Part shown: positions 48,191-62,200 of the stretch, piece after piece
Layout: every line of letters begins with the position of its first letter
Numbering within the stretch: position 1 is the first letter of the stretch
From: Norana najaformis
Lineage: Eukaryota > Annelida > Clitellata > Crassiclitellata > Hormogastridae
Reading direction: 5' to 3'
Assembly (NCBI GenBank): GCA_964023275.1
Contig: OZ029917.1
Coordinates: 19,582,488 to 19,646,487 of the forward strand
Length of the DNA stretch: 64,000 bases
Position numbers and translations under genes: made by a program
Notes under the pieces: generated by a model
Told to the model about the DNA's origin: nothing
What the model saw: the letters and a program-made list of their open reading frames with translations, nothing else
Database searches by the model: none

Positions 48191-48825
48191 CTCACGTCCC
48201 ATAGTGTAATGTAGTGACGTGCTCAATTCTACTCTTGGGCCTTTGAGCTGGCAGTGGATGAATCCAAAGGTCCTGGACATTGGGCCAGCGCTTCACAGGT
48301 TTTACCATTTGCTTCCCAGCTTGTTCCACTATCAGATTCTGGTGACGGAGATTTATCCCAGATTGTTACATGGAATCTGCTCAGCCAGATCAACCATCAT
48401 GTCGCAATACTTCCAGTGTGAGTAGTCACTAGGTGCTCATGCCAGTGTAAAGGAGCATGAGAGTAAAGGGTTCTTGCAGGTGACAGAGCCAAGTTATGGC
48501 TGACCTGGTTAACTCAAGACAGAAACTCAAAGCTTGCTAGTTATTCTGGGCTATCACTGACTAGCAAGGCCTGTCCAATGGGGATGATCTTGAATGTACA
48601 TGTAATTCAGTCCTTGCAGTGGCGCTATAAAAGTTCTCACATTATTATTGTGTGAAGTCTAGCTTAAGTTCATCAAACGCTGAACTATTAAGGTAAAGCA
48701 AGCAGTTTGTTCGGTTAGTTTTTTGCATTTCCATATAGAGGAGGAGGATGTGACTTCTTATACTAAACTAACTTTTGATGTTGGACTAACATATTACCAG
48801 CGCTGTCTGCAAAGCATTGTATTTC

Positions 48826-48890
48826 CACATAAAAGCCATGTGTCATGTTCAATTGTTTCCACATAAAAGCCATGTGTCATGTTCAGTTGC
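48826..48890. repeat. Direct tandem duplication, about 36 bp
   Basis: tttccacataaaagccatgt and gtcatgttca(a/g)ttg occur twice in a row, nearly identical, so the duplication is recent. Confidence 0.9.
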
Positions 48891-49130
48891 GCTTACCACC
48901 AGAATTTAGAATGCCAGTTTGCATACTGATAGTGGCTATATTTAAGAGAGTTAAAGCTACCGCCATCACAGTCTGTACATGAGGAGCTTAAATGGTGTGG
49001 CACCCATTCAAGAGAAGGATCTCACCGGATCAATTCATTGCAAAATGAACAGGGTTAAGGCCATACGGTCACTATATAAAACTGCGTACATTTACATTTA
49101 TATAGACATTTGCTTGTAATGTAATCAGAG
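48890..49130 (+). repeat. Dispersed repeat, family D
   Basis: Second copy of the element at 6545-6890; the shared words are listed there. Confidence 0.6.
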
Positions 49131-49179
49131 AAAATCTACTGTAATTTGCTGTTGTGCGGCCTACTACAAATTCTAATAC

Positions 49180-49580
49180 TGCCAAACAGCAACATCCGCG
49201 TGCGAACTCGCCATCACTTCACCACTTGCAAACTCTTTTCGCAGATCTTCCCTGAAAACTGAAAACATTCCTCTTCCACAAATCCTGTCGTGATTCCTCT
49301 TCTTCTCTTTTATCTGTCCTGCAGATCCAATTCGAAACACCACTACTGTATTCTGTCTTCCTCAACCTTGAATCCATTCAAATTAAGCGTCTTATGTTCA
49401 TTCAACCCCAAACATCACCCACCGTAGCTGCCACGCTGTCTCTGCCTGATTTTGGATCTTGACCTGGAACCAAACCCTTTTGCCTATCGATTTTGTTTTG
49501 ACTGAGCGCCTGTGAATAAGCTGGTCCCCGCGGCACGGCTTTCGTTGGGCGCTGTAGGAATCTTGGAATTACGATCCAAA
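49180..49580 (+). mobile_element. LINE-A C-terminus and complete 3' tail
   Basis: It contains cctgaaaactgaaaacattc, ccttttgcctatcgattttg, agcgcc (49505-49510), ggcgct (49548-49553) and ggaattacgat. Confidence 0.85.
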
Positions 49581-49995
49581 ATTCACCAGCCCGAGCTGTT
49601 ACCAGGACACCCTAGCATGATCACCATATCACTCCTGTGTTGAAATCACTCCACTGGCTGAAAATCCCTGAATGCATTCATTTCAAAGCCCTTTTGCTAA
49701 CCTATAACTCTCTCCAGCCCATTACTCCTCAAGTATTCCATTCACACTGAAGTCTCACCTTCTCAAGATACCCCACCCTTATCCATCGAATCCGCTGCAT
49801 TCTCATTTCTCTCAGCTTAAACTCAACCCACTCTAACAGCTCCTCCCTCTTCTTTCTCTGTTCTTCTGGCAACCAGATTTGGTTCTTGATATGGCATCTT
49901 TGGACAACCCCACTGACTTGACGCAGCGCTCGTGAATAAGCTGGTGCCTTTCGCTTAGATTTTAAGTAGCGCTAAAGTTTGAGATTACGATTACG
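49581..49995 (+). mobile_element. Diverged LINE-A copy
   Basis: It has the LINE-A word order up to a variant tail in which the stem is agcgct (49925-49930) and agcgct (49968-49973), followed by gattacgattacga. Confidence 0.8.
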
Positions 49996-50258
49996 AATAA
50001 ATGCCTTGACAGTTAATAGAGCTTATTCGGTTATAACGGTTGGAACATGTGTTTAAAGCTGCCACATTTTATTCTTTGCAAACTCAAAGTAAATATGGAT
50101 TCCTTGCTCAAAGTCCAAACGCATGTGATTGGGTGAGGTCACCAATTTCGAAAGGAGCGTGTACTTAACCCATAGATATTATAATTGCTCACATCTATGG
50201 TTTAGCCTGGACTGGAAGAGGATTGGACTACAGCATTTAACTTCATTTGGGCTTCAGA

Positions 50259-50278
50259 ATGGCGTTGGCGAAGAAAGT
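50259..50278 (+). CDS. PEPD: PEPD exon 1 (start)
   Basis: ATG GCG TTG GCG AAG AAA GT, then a strong donor gtaagt. The two leftover bases are completed by the first base of exon 2, giving MALAKKV then [14 protein letters not shown]. Human PEPD also begins Met-Ala. This is inferred from phase and position; no transcript is available. Confidence 0.75.
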
Positions 50279-53200
50279 GTAAGTAATCTGTAATGTTATA
50301 AGTGTATTCACTAGTATTACAATGTTTTGAGCTATCAAGGTATTAGTTAATTACTAGCTGGATTTCAATCAATAACCGTAACTTGCATTCGGGCTGTCAT
50401 CAAAACTCCCAAACACTTATCACATCTCTCCTGTTCTCAAATCACTTCACTGGCTTAAAATACCAGAACGCATGGCGTATTAAGTCCTTTCACCTACCTA
50501 TAACACAATTCAATCCCCCACCCTCTTATCTTCGACAGTTATATACAATCCAACCACTCCGTTCAACCCGATCCTCTTCTGTCCTAACACTTCTTCGCCC
50601 TACCGTCACCTGGTCCTTAAAATTTGGAAACGCTCCATATCCATAGCTGCTCCGCCCCTCTGGAATAAACTCCCGCCGGAATTACGACAATTATCTGACC
50701 CATCATACGAACTCACCAACACTTCACTTGCAATTCTGTGCTGGTCTATCACTGAAAACCGAAAACATTACTTTTCCAAAAATCTTATCCTGATTCTTCC
50801 TGTTCCCCTTATCGGTCTTCCCACTCCATTTTCAAGCATCATCCAACGTAGCCATCAGCCTGACTCCTGGACCTTGACATGGAACTGAACCCTTTCTGCC
50901 TAATGATTTTGTTTGTCTGAATGCCTGTGAGGGGTGTCACATTCTGGCAGTCCACCATGCACGGGTCTGGTCTGAGGAGCGCCGGCACATAACCAAGAGT
51001 GGTGCAGAGGCGAACTGCCCCCATGCATATAGCTAAATCTGCCACTGTTAGAAGATCTCTTCATGTTATGATTAAGGTATTAGACACATTGGCAATCAAA
51101 GATAAGATAACGGAAAATTAGTTGGCAAAGATTGGTGATTCGATATGTCTGGAAACCAAGCAACAGAAATAGATACATATCCATGAAACATGAAAACATA
51201 TTTGGGCATCTTAAGAATATCTGTTTCCAGCAAACTTAAAATATTAAACCCAGGTAATTATAATTTATAATTGTAGTTTAAAATCTATAAAGCACCTTTT
51301 GGAGGATAAACTGAACAGGGACGTCCCAACCCAAACAAGCAGAATCGCTTTTAAACAGTACAATCTTCAGGCATTTGTGGAAAACTTCACCCACACTTCA
51401 CCTATTGTAATTTCTGAGAGAGACGGTTCCAGCTGGTGGGACCAACATAGGCAAAGCTTCTGGAGTGGGCCGCTGCTGTTTGCATGTGAGGGACAAACAG
51501 GAGATGAGCTGGATCTTGTTACAGTTCAGAGGCGATTGGAAGGAATCATGATTGTGCTCATAATGACAATGACTGATCTTCAGGCAGATAGCTGTATTTT
51601 ATTATATCAATGGAGAGGATGTTTGCTGGGAGCACAGCTAACACGTCTGCTGTTAACCAAAGAGATGCTTGTCCTGCTGCATGATGAAATTATGTTATCC
51701 TGAAATACTGTTAGTCACTAAAATGTACAAAATAATTATAATAATTATTGAATACACTAGTTTCTAGATTGCTCCCATGTAAAAGCTGTTGCTTTTCTCT
51801 CGAACTGTATGTATACAGTGGCATTGCAGGCCAAGGCTTCCGGGTCCAGACCCCCCACCTGAGGCCAAGATCACTTTTGCAAACTATGCAGTTCGGAATA
51901 TATCAGAAACAGTAATAGGTAGATCAAAATAGATAGGTCAAAATAGATAGTCACAAAACCAGAAACAGATTCATGCAGGTAGGAAAATCAGAAACACAAG
52001 AAAGAGTAGTCCCTTAAGCCAAGCCCCAGAGGCAACCCTGGGGTAAAGTGGTTGCAATTTCATTGCTTAGCCTTGGCATATGAGGACAAATGGTCACTGC
52101 TCTCCCTTGCTGCCTTATCCTCCCACTGAGAGTGAAGGGTAATATATACTTGTTATAGATGAAGGGTGTAAGTGGAATTGAAATCTCCAAAAATAATGTT
52201 TCTTATTTTGCGACCCATCTGTATCTCAGATTTTCCAACCTTCCTGAATCATTTTCTGATTTTCCAGCCTTTGTGGTGCTGAGGGTATGCCATGTCCTAG
52301 TGGTTAGCTGGACTATCAGTCAAAAGTTGCAAGTCCAAATCCCCACCAGAGCAGATTTTTTTGAGTTTTCAGTTCCAGCTGAGGTATAATGAGTATAATT
52401 ACCATACACTGTCAATGGGAGGATAAGGCAACAAGATATGCCAACCTTTGTCAGTGATCTGTTTTTCAAACCAGTCTTTATCTGTTTCGGATTTTCTGGC
52501 CTTCTTGTTGCTGAGGTGTACACAATGATCTAGTGGTTAGCATGTTTTACTGTCAATTGAAAGTTTTGGGTTCAAATCCCCACCAGGGGAGAATTTGCTT
52601 TCGAGATTTTGGCTCCACTTACACCCCTAGCAAACTCAGTTATAGCGAGTACAATGACAGTACACTTTCAGTGGGAAGAATGGGTGACAAAGGATAGGAC
52701 TGGCCACCTGCCTTCACAAGGGCAGGTCTATATTGGAACTAGGGTTGAAAGTTCACACCACGTTCAGAGCTCCTGGTCAGTGTAGCATTTGGATGATGAA
52801 TTGCAACAGCCAAATGAAGTGTTTGCAGAACATGGTTATGCTCACCAGTTGACACTTCCTGGGGTATTGGCAGAAGATGCTGCGACAGAAAAAGGTGCGT
52901 GTCCTCATTATAGTTCACGTGAGGACCTAGTCAAATAGTAACAAGTCTTGGGACTGATGATAGTGAGGATGGCAGAAATGTTGAGCCTTGTAGATGGTTA
53001 GTCCTACCAATAGAGGAAGATCCCAGGTAACTACCAGAAGACTCATGTGAAACTGAAAAACCTCTTTTGAAACTAGACAAACCCAAAACACCCACAACAC
53101 CCACCATGCATATAGTTATCTATGACATTCACAACTCACAACACCCAACTGCTAAGAACATCTTTATTACAGCCATGAGCTGTTAATCTAATCTGATTAC

Positions 53201-56200
53201 TTTTATAGCACCAGCATCATAATGCACAAAGCATCAAGAATCATAATCCTTTCGAGAAGTCCGGTGGAAGTGTAATTGTGTTAATTAAAGAAAAAAAGAA
53301 ATCAGTTAAGCCATGATGCCCACATCATCAATCAAGCTATAGCATCCAAACTTCCATACCGCGCACCTGTTCACATGCTATTCCTTCATGCCTAATTTCT
53401 GTGATGATCTTTCTTTTAGGGCAACTTATAGTATGGGTGGTCACACCTTGGAGATTCCCATGGAGTTGCACGTTCTGAACAGAAAGCGTCTTTGTGAGAG
53501 ACTCAAGACTAAGAACATTCCAAAAGGATCTTTGGTTCTTCTTCAGGGTGGTGATGCATTCCAGCGCTACTGCACAGATGTTGATGTAACAACATTTCGA
53601 CAGGTGCGTTTTGAAACTGGTTGATAATAGTTACTGTGTTATCCCGTTTACGCATGACCCATTTACATGTCATTCTGCTTAACATTCAGTTTGGGCTCCT
53701 GATGCTGCCTATTTAATGTGCCAACTTAATGAATCTCTATAAAAAATTGATCTATTACCTTCAAACTATATGTTGATGATATTGCCTGAAAATCTGTTAC
53801 TTAATTATTTAATTATTTACCCTACCTGCTTTGTAACTAGTTTAAAATGATACTTGCCCATTAACAATGGAAACGTGTGGATTGCATTGTGCAGTTTCAT
53901 GCTAAATGTGCTGTACACTCGTTTTAATGCATGACTTTTAAACTTTGCTAGTTTCAGTGTATACATTGTGAGTGTATTGCACATTTATTTCTGTTCCACA
54001 CTTTCTGTTCCATACAGCATCAGAATAGAAAACATTTCAAAGGCATCTTTTAAGAGCTTTTCTGAAGTGAAGTTTATGCTTTCCAAACTAATATGTGTAG
54101 GAGTCCTATTTTCACTGGTTGTTTGGTGTCCTGGAGCCTGGTTTCTACGGAATACTGGATGTGGACAATGACAAAGCTATTCTGTTTGCTCCACGGCTAG
54201 ATGAGTCATACCGTATCTGGATGGGCGAGTAAGTCATTAATGTTGTTTGTCTTATAATTCATTCACTCATTATGTTGGTTGCCTATCGAGTAAAGAATTC
54301 AGTTTAAAATTTGCCTTATAGTTTATAAAGCATTACATTTGGATCTGCTGATGTATCTTTGCTCCTTTCTCACCCCTCATACCAGCAAATATCGCACTCG
54401 ATCAGCGAATGCTCTGGCTGTGCCATGCCCCAGAACAACATTGGGCTCTCAGGTGTTTTTGTGGCTGGTCCAAAGCTTTGGAATACATCGCTTAGTTCTG
54501 TGCGTTCTGTTGTTACACTAGTGTGTTACGTAACTAAATTCGAAAATCATCGGTTTTAGCTTGCTTTCCTATCCTAGCTTGACTTATGATTTCTCTGACT
54601 CATCAGATTTGGACCTGGCACCTCTAATGTTTTATGACTTTTGACTGCGAATTAACTTGACGACCATTGATTGATGCTGTATGCATTATGATAGCAGCGC
54701 TTTAGAAGTCATTGGATTGGATTATGATCAGACTAGATAATTAAGAGGAGACATTTTTTGTAATTTTATCAGTTTTGTAATCTGTGAAAGCTAAATGACA
54801 TTGAATCTGGACTTTACTTTAAATATTCATTCATGTGTTATCAGTTTAGCTACCAGTAATAACAAACTTAGTTGTTCTGCTGAATATTTGTCTCACTACT
54901 CGAACAGTTGTTCTAGCTGTGTAGTGCATAAACATATATCGAATGGAAAAAAGCACACTTACTTACCATCTTGTTATGCTGATGTTCATTAGTGATTTCT
55001 TGTTTTTGTAGAATCTACCAGCCTGAATACTTCAAAAACAAGTATGGAGCAGATGAGGCATATCATGTGGATGAGGTAAAGAAATGAGCTAATAGATTCT
55101 ATAATTGTTATTTTTTATGCTTTGTTTGATGGTAAAAGTCTTACACAATGAGATCAAATGTCCACATAAACAGGCTGCCACCCACATTGGGGGGAAGCTG
55201 ACCAGTGCAAGCCATCTGGGCCAACTCAATGCAAGTTGGGATCTTAAAAAAGGTACCCTCTTCTTACATTACTGGTGTGTTTATGCTTCAGCCCAAAAAT
55301 CCTTCAAAACCATGGACAGCAGGACCACACTTCTGAGGAGTGTATACAGTTGTGTTATTTCGGCTTTTACCAATGTAGGCTTGTTTTATTAGTTACATTT
55401 TTCGAAGAAGGACCAGTTGGTTATCACCATATTCCGACAAATAGACAGATTCAATGTTTGAAATATTACAACTTATACCAGCTCATGTCAGCAGAATGTA
55501 GTCCTCCTTAGATCCTGTTTACTGTTGTATTAGTGGTCCACTCTCAAACAACCCTCTTGTTTTCCAGGACTTTGTGGACTAATGGCCTGCTTCATTTTAT
55601 CTTCAATAGGATAATTTGCTTTTATACAGTTTAAAGTCTGCTGCATCCAGATCTGCCTGAAATGCCTTTAATGTGCATAATGAGCTAATCGCTGATTAGC
55701 AGAAACTGTTGCAAGATAATTACCTGATTATAAGTAGCTCACAATAGCCTGTTATTGTCCCTGATCCTCAAGCCTTTGTGAGTGCATCTGATCTTACATA
55801 TATGTGCTAACCTAGGCATGAGTACTTGTAAAAGTTCATCCTGATAATATACGTTCCTGCATTCTTGTGAAAGTGCATTCTGATGATGTAATTATGTTCT
55901 CTTTTGTAAGTCTGTACTGTATTTTATGCATCTTTGTTTTTGGGTTTGTTATTTTTGGCAATCATTGACTGTCACTAAATTAATGTATGTTTGGTAATGT
56001 AATTGCTCATTTATTACATAGTTCCATCAATATTTCTCATCAGACATGTTGTCCTGAAGTCGAAGAGTGAAATGCAAATATGACTATTTAAGCTATCCAG
56101 CAGGTTCCAGCCTTTCCTTGTGGCTACTTTGTGGCTACGACTCAACAGTAAGTTGTTAGTTTCATGTGACAGCTGGATTTGAACCCCAAATGCAGAGGTG

Positions 56201-59200
56201 AAAGGCAAATGTAGCAACATTCTATCACTTTGGCTTTCATGGGTCTTTTCGTGGCATTGGTTAATGAAAAAATTTACAAATCTGAATGAATTAGGAAGAA
56301 GATATATATCTGTGCTAACTGATGTGTTTGTGTTTATTTTAATGAGAGAGTATGAGATTGATGTTATTTTTGGTGATTGAAATTTTATTTAAGAGCCATT
56401 GGCTTTCCTATGTTTTCTAGTTGGGGAAAGAATTGGAGAAGAGAAAGCCTGCACTGATCTTGACCCTGGTATGCTTGGTTTTGTCTCTAAAGTCTAGATA
56501 TTTATAAATTGAAGTGCTGTTGTGATTTGTGTTGAACTAACTAGCTTCTAAGCTAATTTCAGCTACATGCTGTCATATATATGGCAGCACTGATAGCACA
56601 TTAAGTGTCAATCAGTGATTGCCATTTGTTGATAGGTTTGAATGTCAAGTCTTGATGTAAGATGCAGTGCAGGAGAACCTTTATAGCTACTTACGTATAG
56701 ATTAAAGTTCAGCAGCTACTGCAGTTTAAGTATTACTTAAGTTAACGAGTTGAGCCGTGTGGACAGTCAGTGTAAGATGGTGCTCATGTGTGTTTCATGT
56801 TCTAGGTATATATGTTTTGTACAGTGCTTGAATGCTAGCTTGGAGTTTGAGAGCTGAAGGCTTTAATGGGGTGTAGAAGGAAGAAGGTCTGAGCACTGAG
56901 GATGGTTGGATGTGATATGTGGCTACGGTTTCATGTTATGAATTTAAGTTGACTTTCTCGAATAAAACTGTTCAACTTGCTGTCATAAAGAGTCAACGAG
57001 TAACTGTATTGCTGCTAGACAGGAGAAAACAAATACTGTTAAGTTGAGCACCTGAATATCAAATGGCTAAGGCCAGGCATGTCAAAAGAGGGTAAAAACT
57101 GAGGTCTGAAGGCAGCAGTTGGCGGCATATAATATAGCATGTTGACTATGGCTTAAGCAAAACCCGATTTACATTTTAAGTCAATGCATACTATGTGTAT
57201 ATGGCAATTTTACTCCATGCAAATTACTTTTTAAAAGTGTTTTATTATGTAATTAAAATAGTAATTTAATTAAGAATGGCACTTTTAGGATTAATAATTC
57301 AGCACCATAGTCATAAAATGTGAAAATATTTATAGAAGCAGGGTGACAGTTTATTATTTCAAGTAAAAACAATTAATTAATAATGGAGTTGGTGTTGAAA
57401 GCGGTCATCATGAAAACTAATGACGCCACGTCAAATTAAGATCGAGGAGAAAGAGTTTGAGGGAATGATTGTTATGAAGGTCAAGAAGGGATGGTTTAAG
57501 AAGGAGTTGAAAGAATCTGTTGACTGCGGTTGATAATTCATCTAAATCAACTCAACGGATTAATTATTGTCTAAACTTGGCCACAGGGTTTGACAGATAT
57601 AGGTATATTGCAGCATAGTTGAGGTAGATGTCTGAAGTAATCATCAGGATTATCAGCGTTCAAATGTATATCTTCTAGCAATCGAACAATCAAACTTCGT
57701 ATTTTGGGTTTGAAACTTGGAGGCTACATATGACTGCATATGGATAAACTGTTTAGTCAAAAGTTATGGTTAAGAAAACCTTCACTTCTTCCATTCTAAG
57801 TTTAAATTCTTTTGATCTTCTTGGTGATGAACTGTGACTGAGTCCTGCAAGATTGGAGTTCGTCAAACTGCAGGCATGACCTTAAACATTCCATTTGTAC
57901 TTGTCGTGCCCGATACAAGAAACCACCTCTCAAGGGAATTTCTTGTAAGGTGAATCAAAGAATTGCCTCCATCAAGAAAGATGAAATAGACATATACATA
58001 ATTAAATGATGCTGAAAAAGTAAAATAAGGACTATCTGTGATGTGTCTTTAAATCAGTTCATAAGATCTCAAATTCTATCTAAAAACTTATGTCTTTAGA
58101 ATATTATTCCTCTTCATATATATTGCACTGTCACAACCCATAAAGATGAAGGATGAGCATAACACTAGTGTAATTGTTTGGAATTTGACTTATGACTAAC
58201 TGGTTTGGATTAAAGTAACTCGTGAATTGTAAGTTAAGACAAACCAGTTGGTTTGACTTTTAAGTCATTAAATAAGAACTGGTTTGAATGTTAAGCCATG
58301 CAGACTAATGTGATTACCGTTATTCTGTTGAATTATTGTGTGATTGCCAAATCAAACCATTATTAGAATCTTAAAGGTTTCGTGGGTTGCTGTAATGTTG
58401 CTCAACGATGTAGAGCTCCTGAGTGAGTTACTAGAAATGCATGGAATTCTTTTGACCTCAGGACTATGGTTCTGGGGAGCTTCTGTAGGGGTGAGAACAA
58501 GTATGTTACCTTTAACTTTTTATGTTTCCACTGGTTTGAACTTTTATGTTTCCACTGTAAAGAGAAATTTTACTCATCTTGCATGTTGGTCTTTGTATTA
58601 CAGCAGTGTTGGGATCTCAGATGTAGTCTTATTATTTCTTAACTTGCTTTTAAAATTGACAGCAATATTCTGTATAAAATACACCAGTATTAGTAATTTG
58701 TCTAGTTTAAAGAGTTTATGTACTTTTGTATTTTCACAGAAAGGATTAAACACAGACAGTAACAGTTTGACAAAAGAAGCAACATTTGATGGAATTGAAA
58801 AGTGAGGGCTCATTATCTAGATTTATAATTAATTATTTGGTATATTAATTTAATAATGCTCATATTTCACTGCCGCTGATGTCAGCTGCCTGAAACAGCA
58901 GCTTCGTTATGTACATTTGGTCTTAATGTTAAAACTGCTGCAACAGATGTTTGTTGTTATCTGCAGATATGCAGGTGTCTCTGTCATCATCCATGTCATG
59001 GTCATGATCATCATCAGCATCATCATGACTCCTCTTGTTATCAGTATTAGCATTTGTCTTAAAAATTAACATTTTGATTATATGGTTATAACTATTACTC
59101 TCGTTGTAAGCACAATCATTTATTGATGAATTAATATGGCATTGTGTTTTGATGATGGTATTTTTTCTGTCTTAGCTGATACTCAGAAAATCAGATGGTT

Positions 59201-62200
59201 AGAAGTTTACCAATCATAGCTACTTTTATCTCATGTACCATGCATAATTTTGCAGCTTGTGCTTTCAGATTCAAAGTTGATAACGGAATGCTGCATTCTG
59301 AAATGGCTGAGCTGTGAGTAACACTTTAATTGCTATTTTTCTTGGACATTCTTTTCATTTTGATCTCATTAATGTGGGAATTGCTGTAATGAACTGCGCT
59401 GTGCATGCTGTGCTCTGCTTAAGTGACTATAGTTTTGACATCTGTAGGAGTAACCTAGAATAAAATGATTGAAATTTGGATATAACAGACGAAACATGTG
59501 AGTTGCTCACTGTGTCAGTGTCTTCTGTTTAGTTGTTTCTTTTCTGTTTGCATACCTGATTTAGTGAATACTGCTTTCATGATTTTAAATGTATTTTAAA
59601 TGTATTTGTAGTCGTGTGTTTAAGACTGATCTTGAATTGGAAGTTCTGCGCTATGCAAACAAAATTAGCAGTGATGCTCATAAACAGGTAGCTTTGTAAC
59701 ATAATTTTTTTATATGATATACAGTTGTTTATGATAAATGTTTTGCAGTTTTAAGATGGTAAATTATCCCAGAAATTAAATGGTTGAATGGATGTGCTCT
59801 GATAGGCAGATTGATAATGGCCTTGTGTGCCTGTCGTTTCAATACTGACATTGTCTTTAGATCCTCTGATAAAATTGATTGGCCTTCTTGTGTTGAGTGT
59901 GGACACTTATGGTTCTGGATGAGGTTGAATAAGACTGAACTGTTTCGGGTCATTGTTAAGTTTAAATAGGCCAACAACTGGGTTAATTATTTCTCACTGT
60001 ACCACCGTCTGAGTTGGGTATCTGGACAGTATTTTCCTAAAGTTTTGGCCCTCCTAGCTTGAAGCCAATAAAACTAAGATTATCTTGACTTGGTCTTTGG
60101 ATTGTATTACAGGATTGATGTTTACTATGGTGCATATGTTTGTTAGGTGATGAAGAAGATTAAACCTGGAATGTTTGAGTATCAAGCTGAAAGGTATGTT
60201 GGATTAAGAACTGTTTCAGGGCTGCTACCATTTCAGGTCTGTCTCCTAAGAAGATGTTATTTAGAATCGTTTTGTGTAGCAGCTTAGGCTGCAGTTAATT
60301 TGAAACTGCCCAGAATTCAGGTAACACATGTCTGTCGAAAAGTCTTCAGAGGTGAGGCCCTGAGGCTGATGAAGATTTCAGCTTAGTGAATACATCAGAA
60401 TAGTTAATCGGGTAGCCATCTACATGCAGGTTACGTAACTTAATATTTCAAGCATTGTCCATTTCACATTTGAGTCTGGGTTTAGCAGGCTCTATGGAAA
60501 CTGTAATTCGTTGTTAGTCATTTTACTTGTCTCGATGTCCTGTTGTTTTAGTCTACACATTTTAATATTCTGTGACTTAAAATGCTGTTCTTTGTGAAAG
60601 GCAAATTGGAATCTAAGCTGCATAGAATGCAGACACTCACCCTCAAGTGAGAAATGTAATCGCTTCTTCTAAAAGAGGGAGGAAGAGAAAATTTTTCTGT
60701 AAAAATTGTGAGAGTTTTACTTTGCATGAATGTTGAATTGCAATTTCTTAAACTGTGTCTTCTTATTGTAGCATATTCTTACAGTACTGCTACGGGGAAG
60801 GAGGAATGAGACATGTTGGATACACGTGCATCTGTGGAAGGTTAGTGCTTTATTCATATTTCTCATTTACTGCAGTCTGAACCCTTTGCCTGCCAGATAT
60901 TTTTAGCCAGACTAATCTGGCTATTGGTTCTGCTACTCCTAAACACGTGAAAACATTCAAAAATTAACTCTTTATCCGACTCCAAATTGCCAAAAATCAT
61001 ATGCCATGGAGATTGTAAAATATGAACGTAAAACAAAACAGATTGCAAACTTTTCAGGTCCCAAACCTTCGCAGCCATCTGTTTGTGTATAAATAATCGA
61101 TGGGAAAATTGTAGCTTATTCATTGTCGTCTTTAACGATGATCTTATCTACAAACGATGAATGCAAGTTTCCTAACTTCCAACTGCATTAGTAATTGTGT
61201 CTATAATATCACAAGTTTCCTAACTTCCAACTGCATTAGTAATTGTGTCTATAATATCACAAGTTTCCTAACTTCCAACTGCATTAGTAATTGTGTCTAT
61301 AATATCACAAGTTTCCTAACTTCCAACTGCATTAGTAATTGTGTCTGTAATATCACAAGTTTCCTAACTTCCAACTGCTTTAGTAAGTGCACCTACAATG
61401 TCACAATTTTTCACATGTGTCACACAAAGAAAGTTTTCTGATGTTACAGTTTTACACCTGTGGTGTACAAAGGTTACAGAATGCTACTGACTAGTGTCTC
61501 TGTTGGTACTTGCTATGATGAACAACAATTTAAAGCATCCTAGTAATAAATAACTCACTACTTGTGATGCTCTATAAATTGTCTTTTTTACATTACATTG
61601 TAGTTCCATTGTGATACTGTTCACACATGTCAGTGAATTGTCTTAATATATATTTGATTAACTTTTGTGTTTAGTGGTCATAATGGGTCAATCTTGCATT
61701 ACGGACACGCAGGAGCACCTAATGAGCGACAGATCAAGTGGGGAGACATGTGGTAAGTTCCCTGAAAGTAATATAAGTTGTCTTGTATGCAGTAATGTCA
61801 GAACGATACATTTCTTTAGTTATGCTATCTAGCTGCTTTCATTCTTACATTAAGACATCGGCACACTTGGTGAAGTAATGCATCATGGAGCCTGGTTAGT
61901 TCTTGGAAGGGTGACTACCAGTGGACTGCTACACAAGCAGTCATGATACTGATGAAACAGTAATAATTATATGTGCAGTAGTAATATAGTAGTAGAGGTT
62001 ATTTAATGGTTAATGGTATTTTTGGACTAAATGGTGATATTGTATATTTCAGTTTGTTTGATATGGGTGGTGAATATTACTGCTACATATCTGACATCAC
62101 ATGCAGTTTTCCTGTGAATGGAAAATTTACGCCAAAACAAAAGCTCATCTACAATGCTGTCTTTAATGCGAACCGAACGGTTATGAAAGCCTGCAAGCCA

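Larger units (their letters stand above)
47196..49179. other. Intergenic DNA with repeat fragments
   Basis: No gene was recognised. It holds a LINE-C tail fragment (47995-48190), an element ending in gtggcgctataaaagttctc with an attattattg tail (about 48450-48650), a direct duplication at 48826-48890, and a family D repeat (48890-49130). Confidence 0.5.
50936..53419. other. Rest of PEPD intron 1, repeats
   Basis: No exon was recognised. It has a possible LINE-C 3'-UTR remnant with an open frame of 134 codons (51275-51710; words aaatctataaagcacctttt, gacggttccagctgg), a hAT-like terminus cagtggcattgcagg at 51816 without a partner, and SINEs at 52080-52720. Confidence 0.5.

Noticed and set aside
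51299..51703. Unknown 134-codon protein gene
   Set aside because: It overlaps LINE-C 3'-UTR words and lies inside PEPD intron 1; no domain was recognised.
61157..61441. Repeat protein of 94 codons
   Set aside because: It is a 48-bp intronic minisatellite between two conserved PEPD exons.
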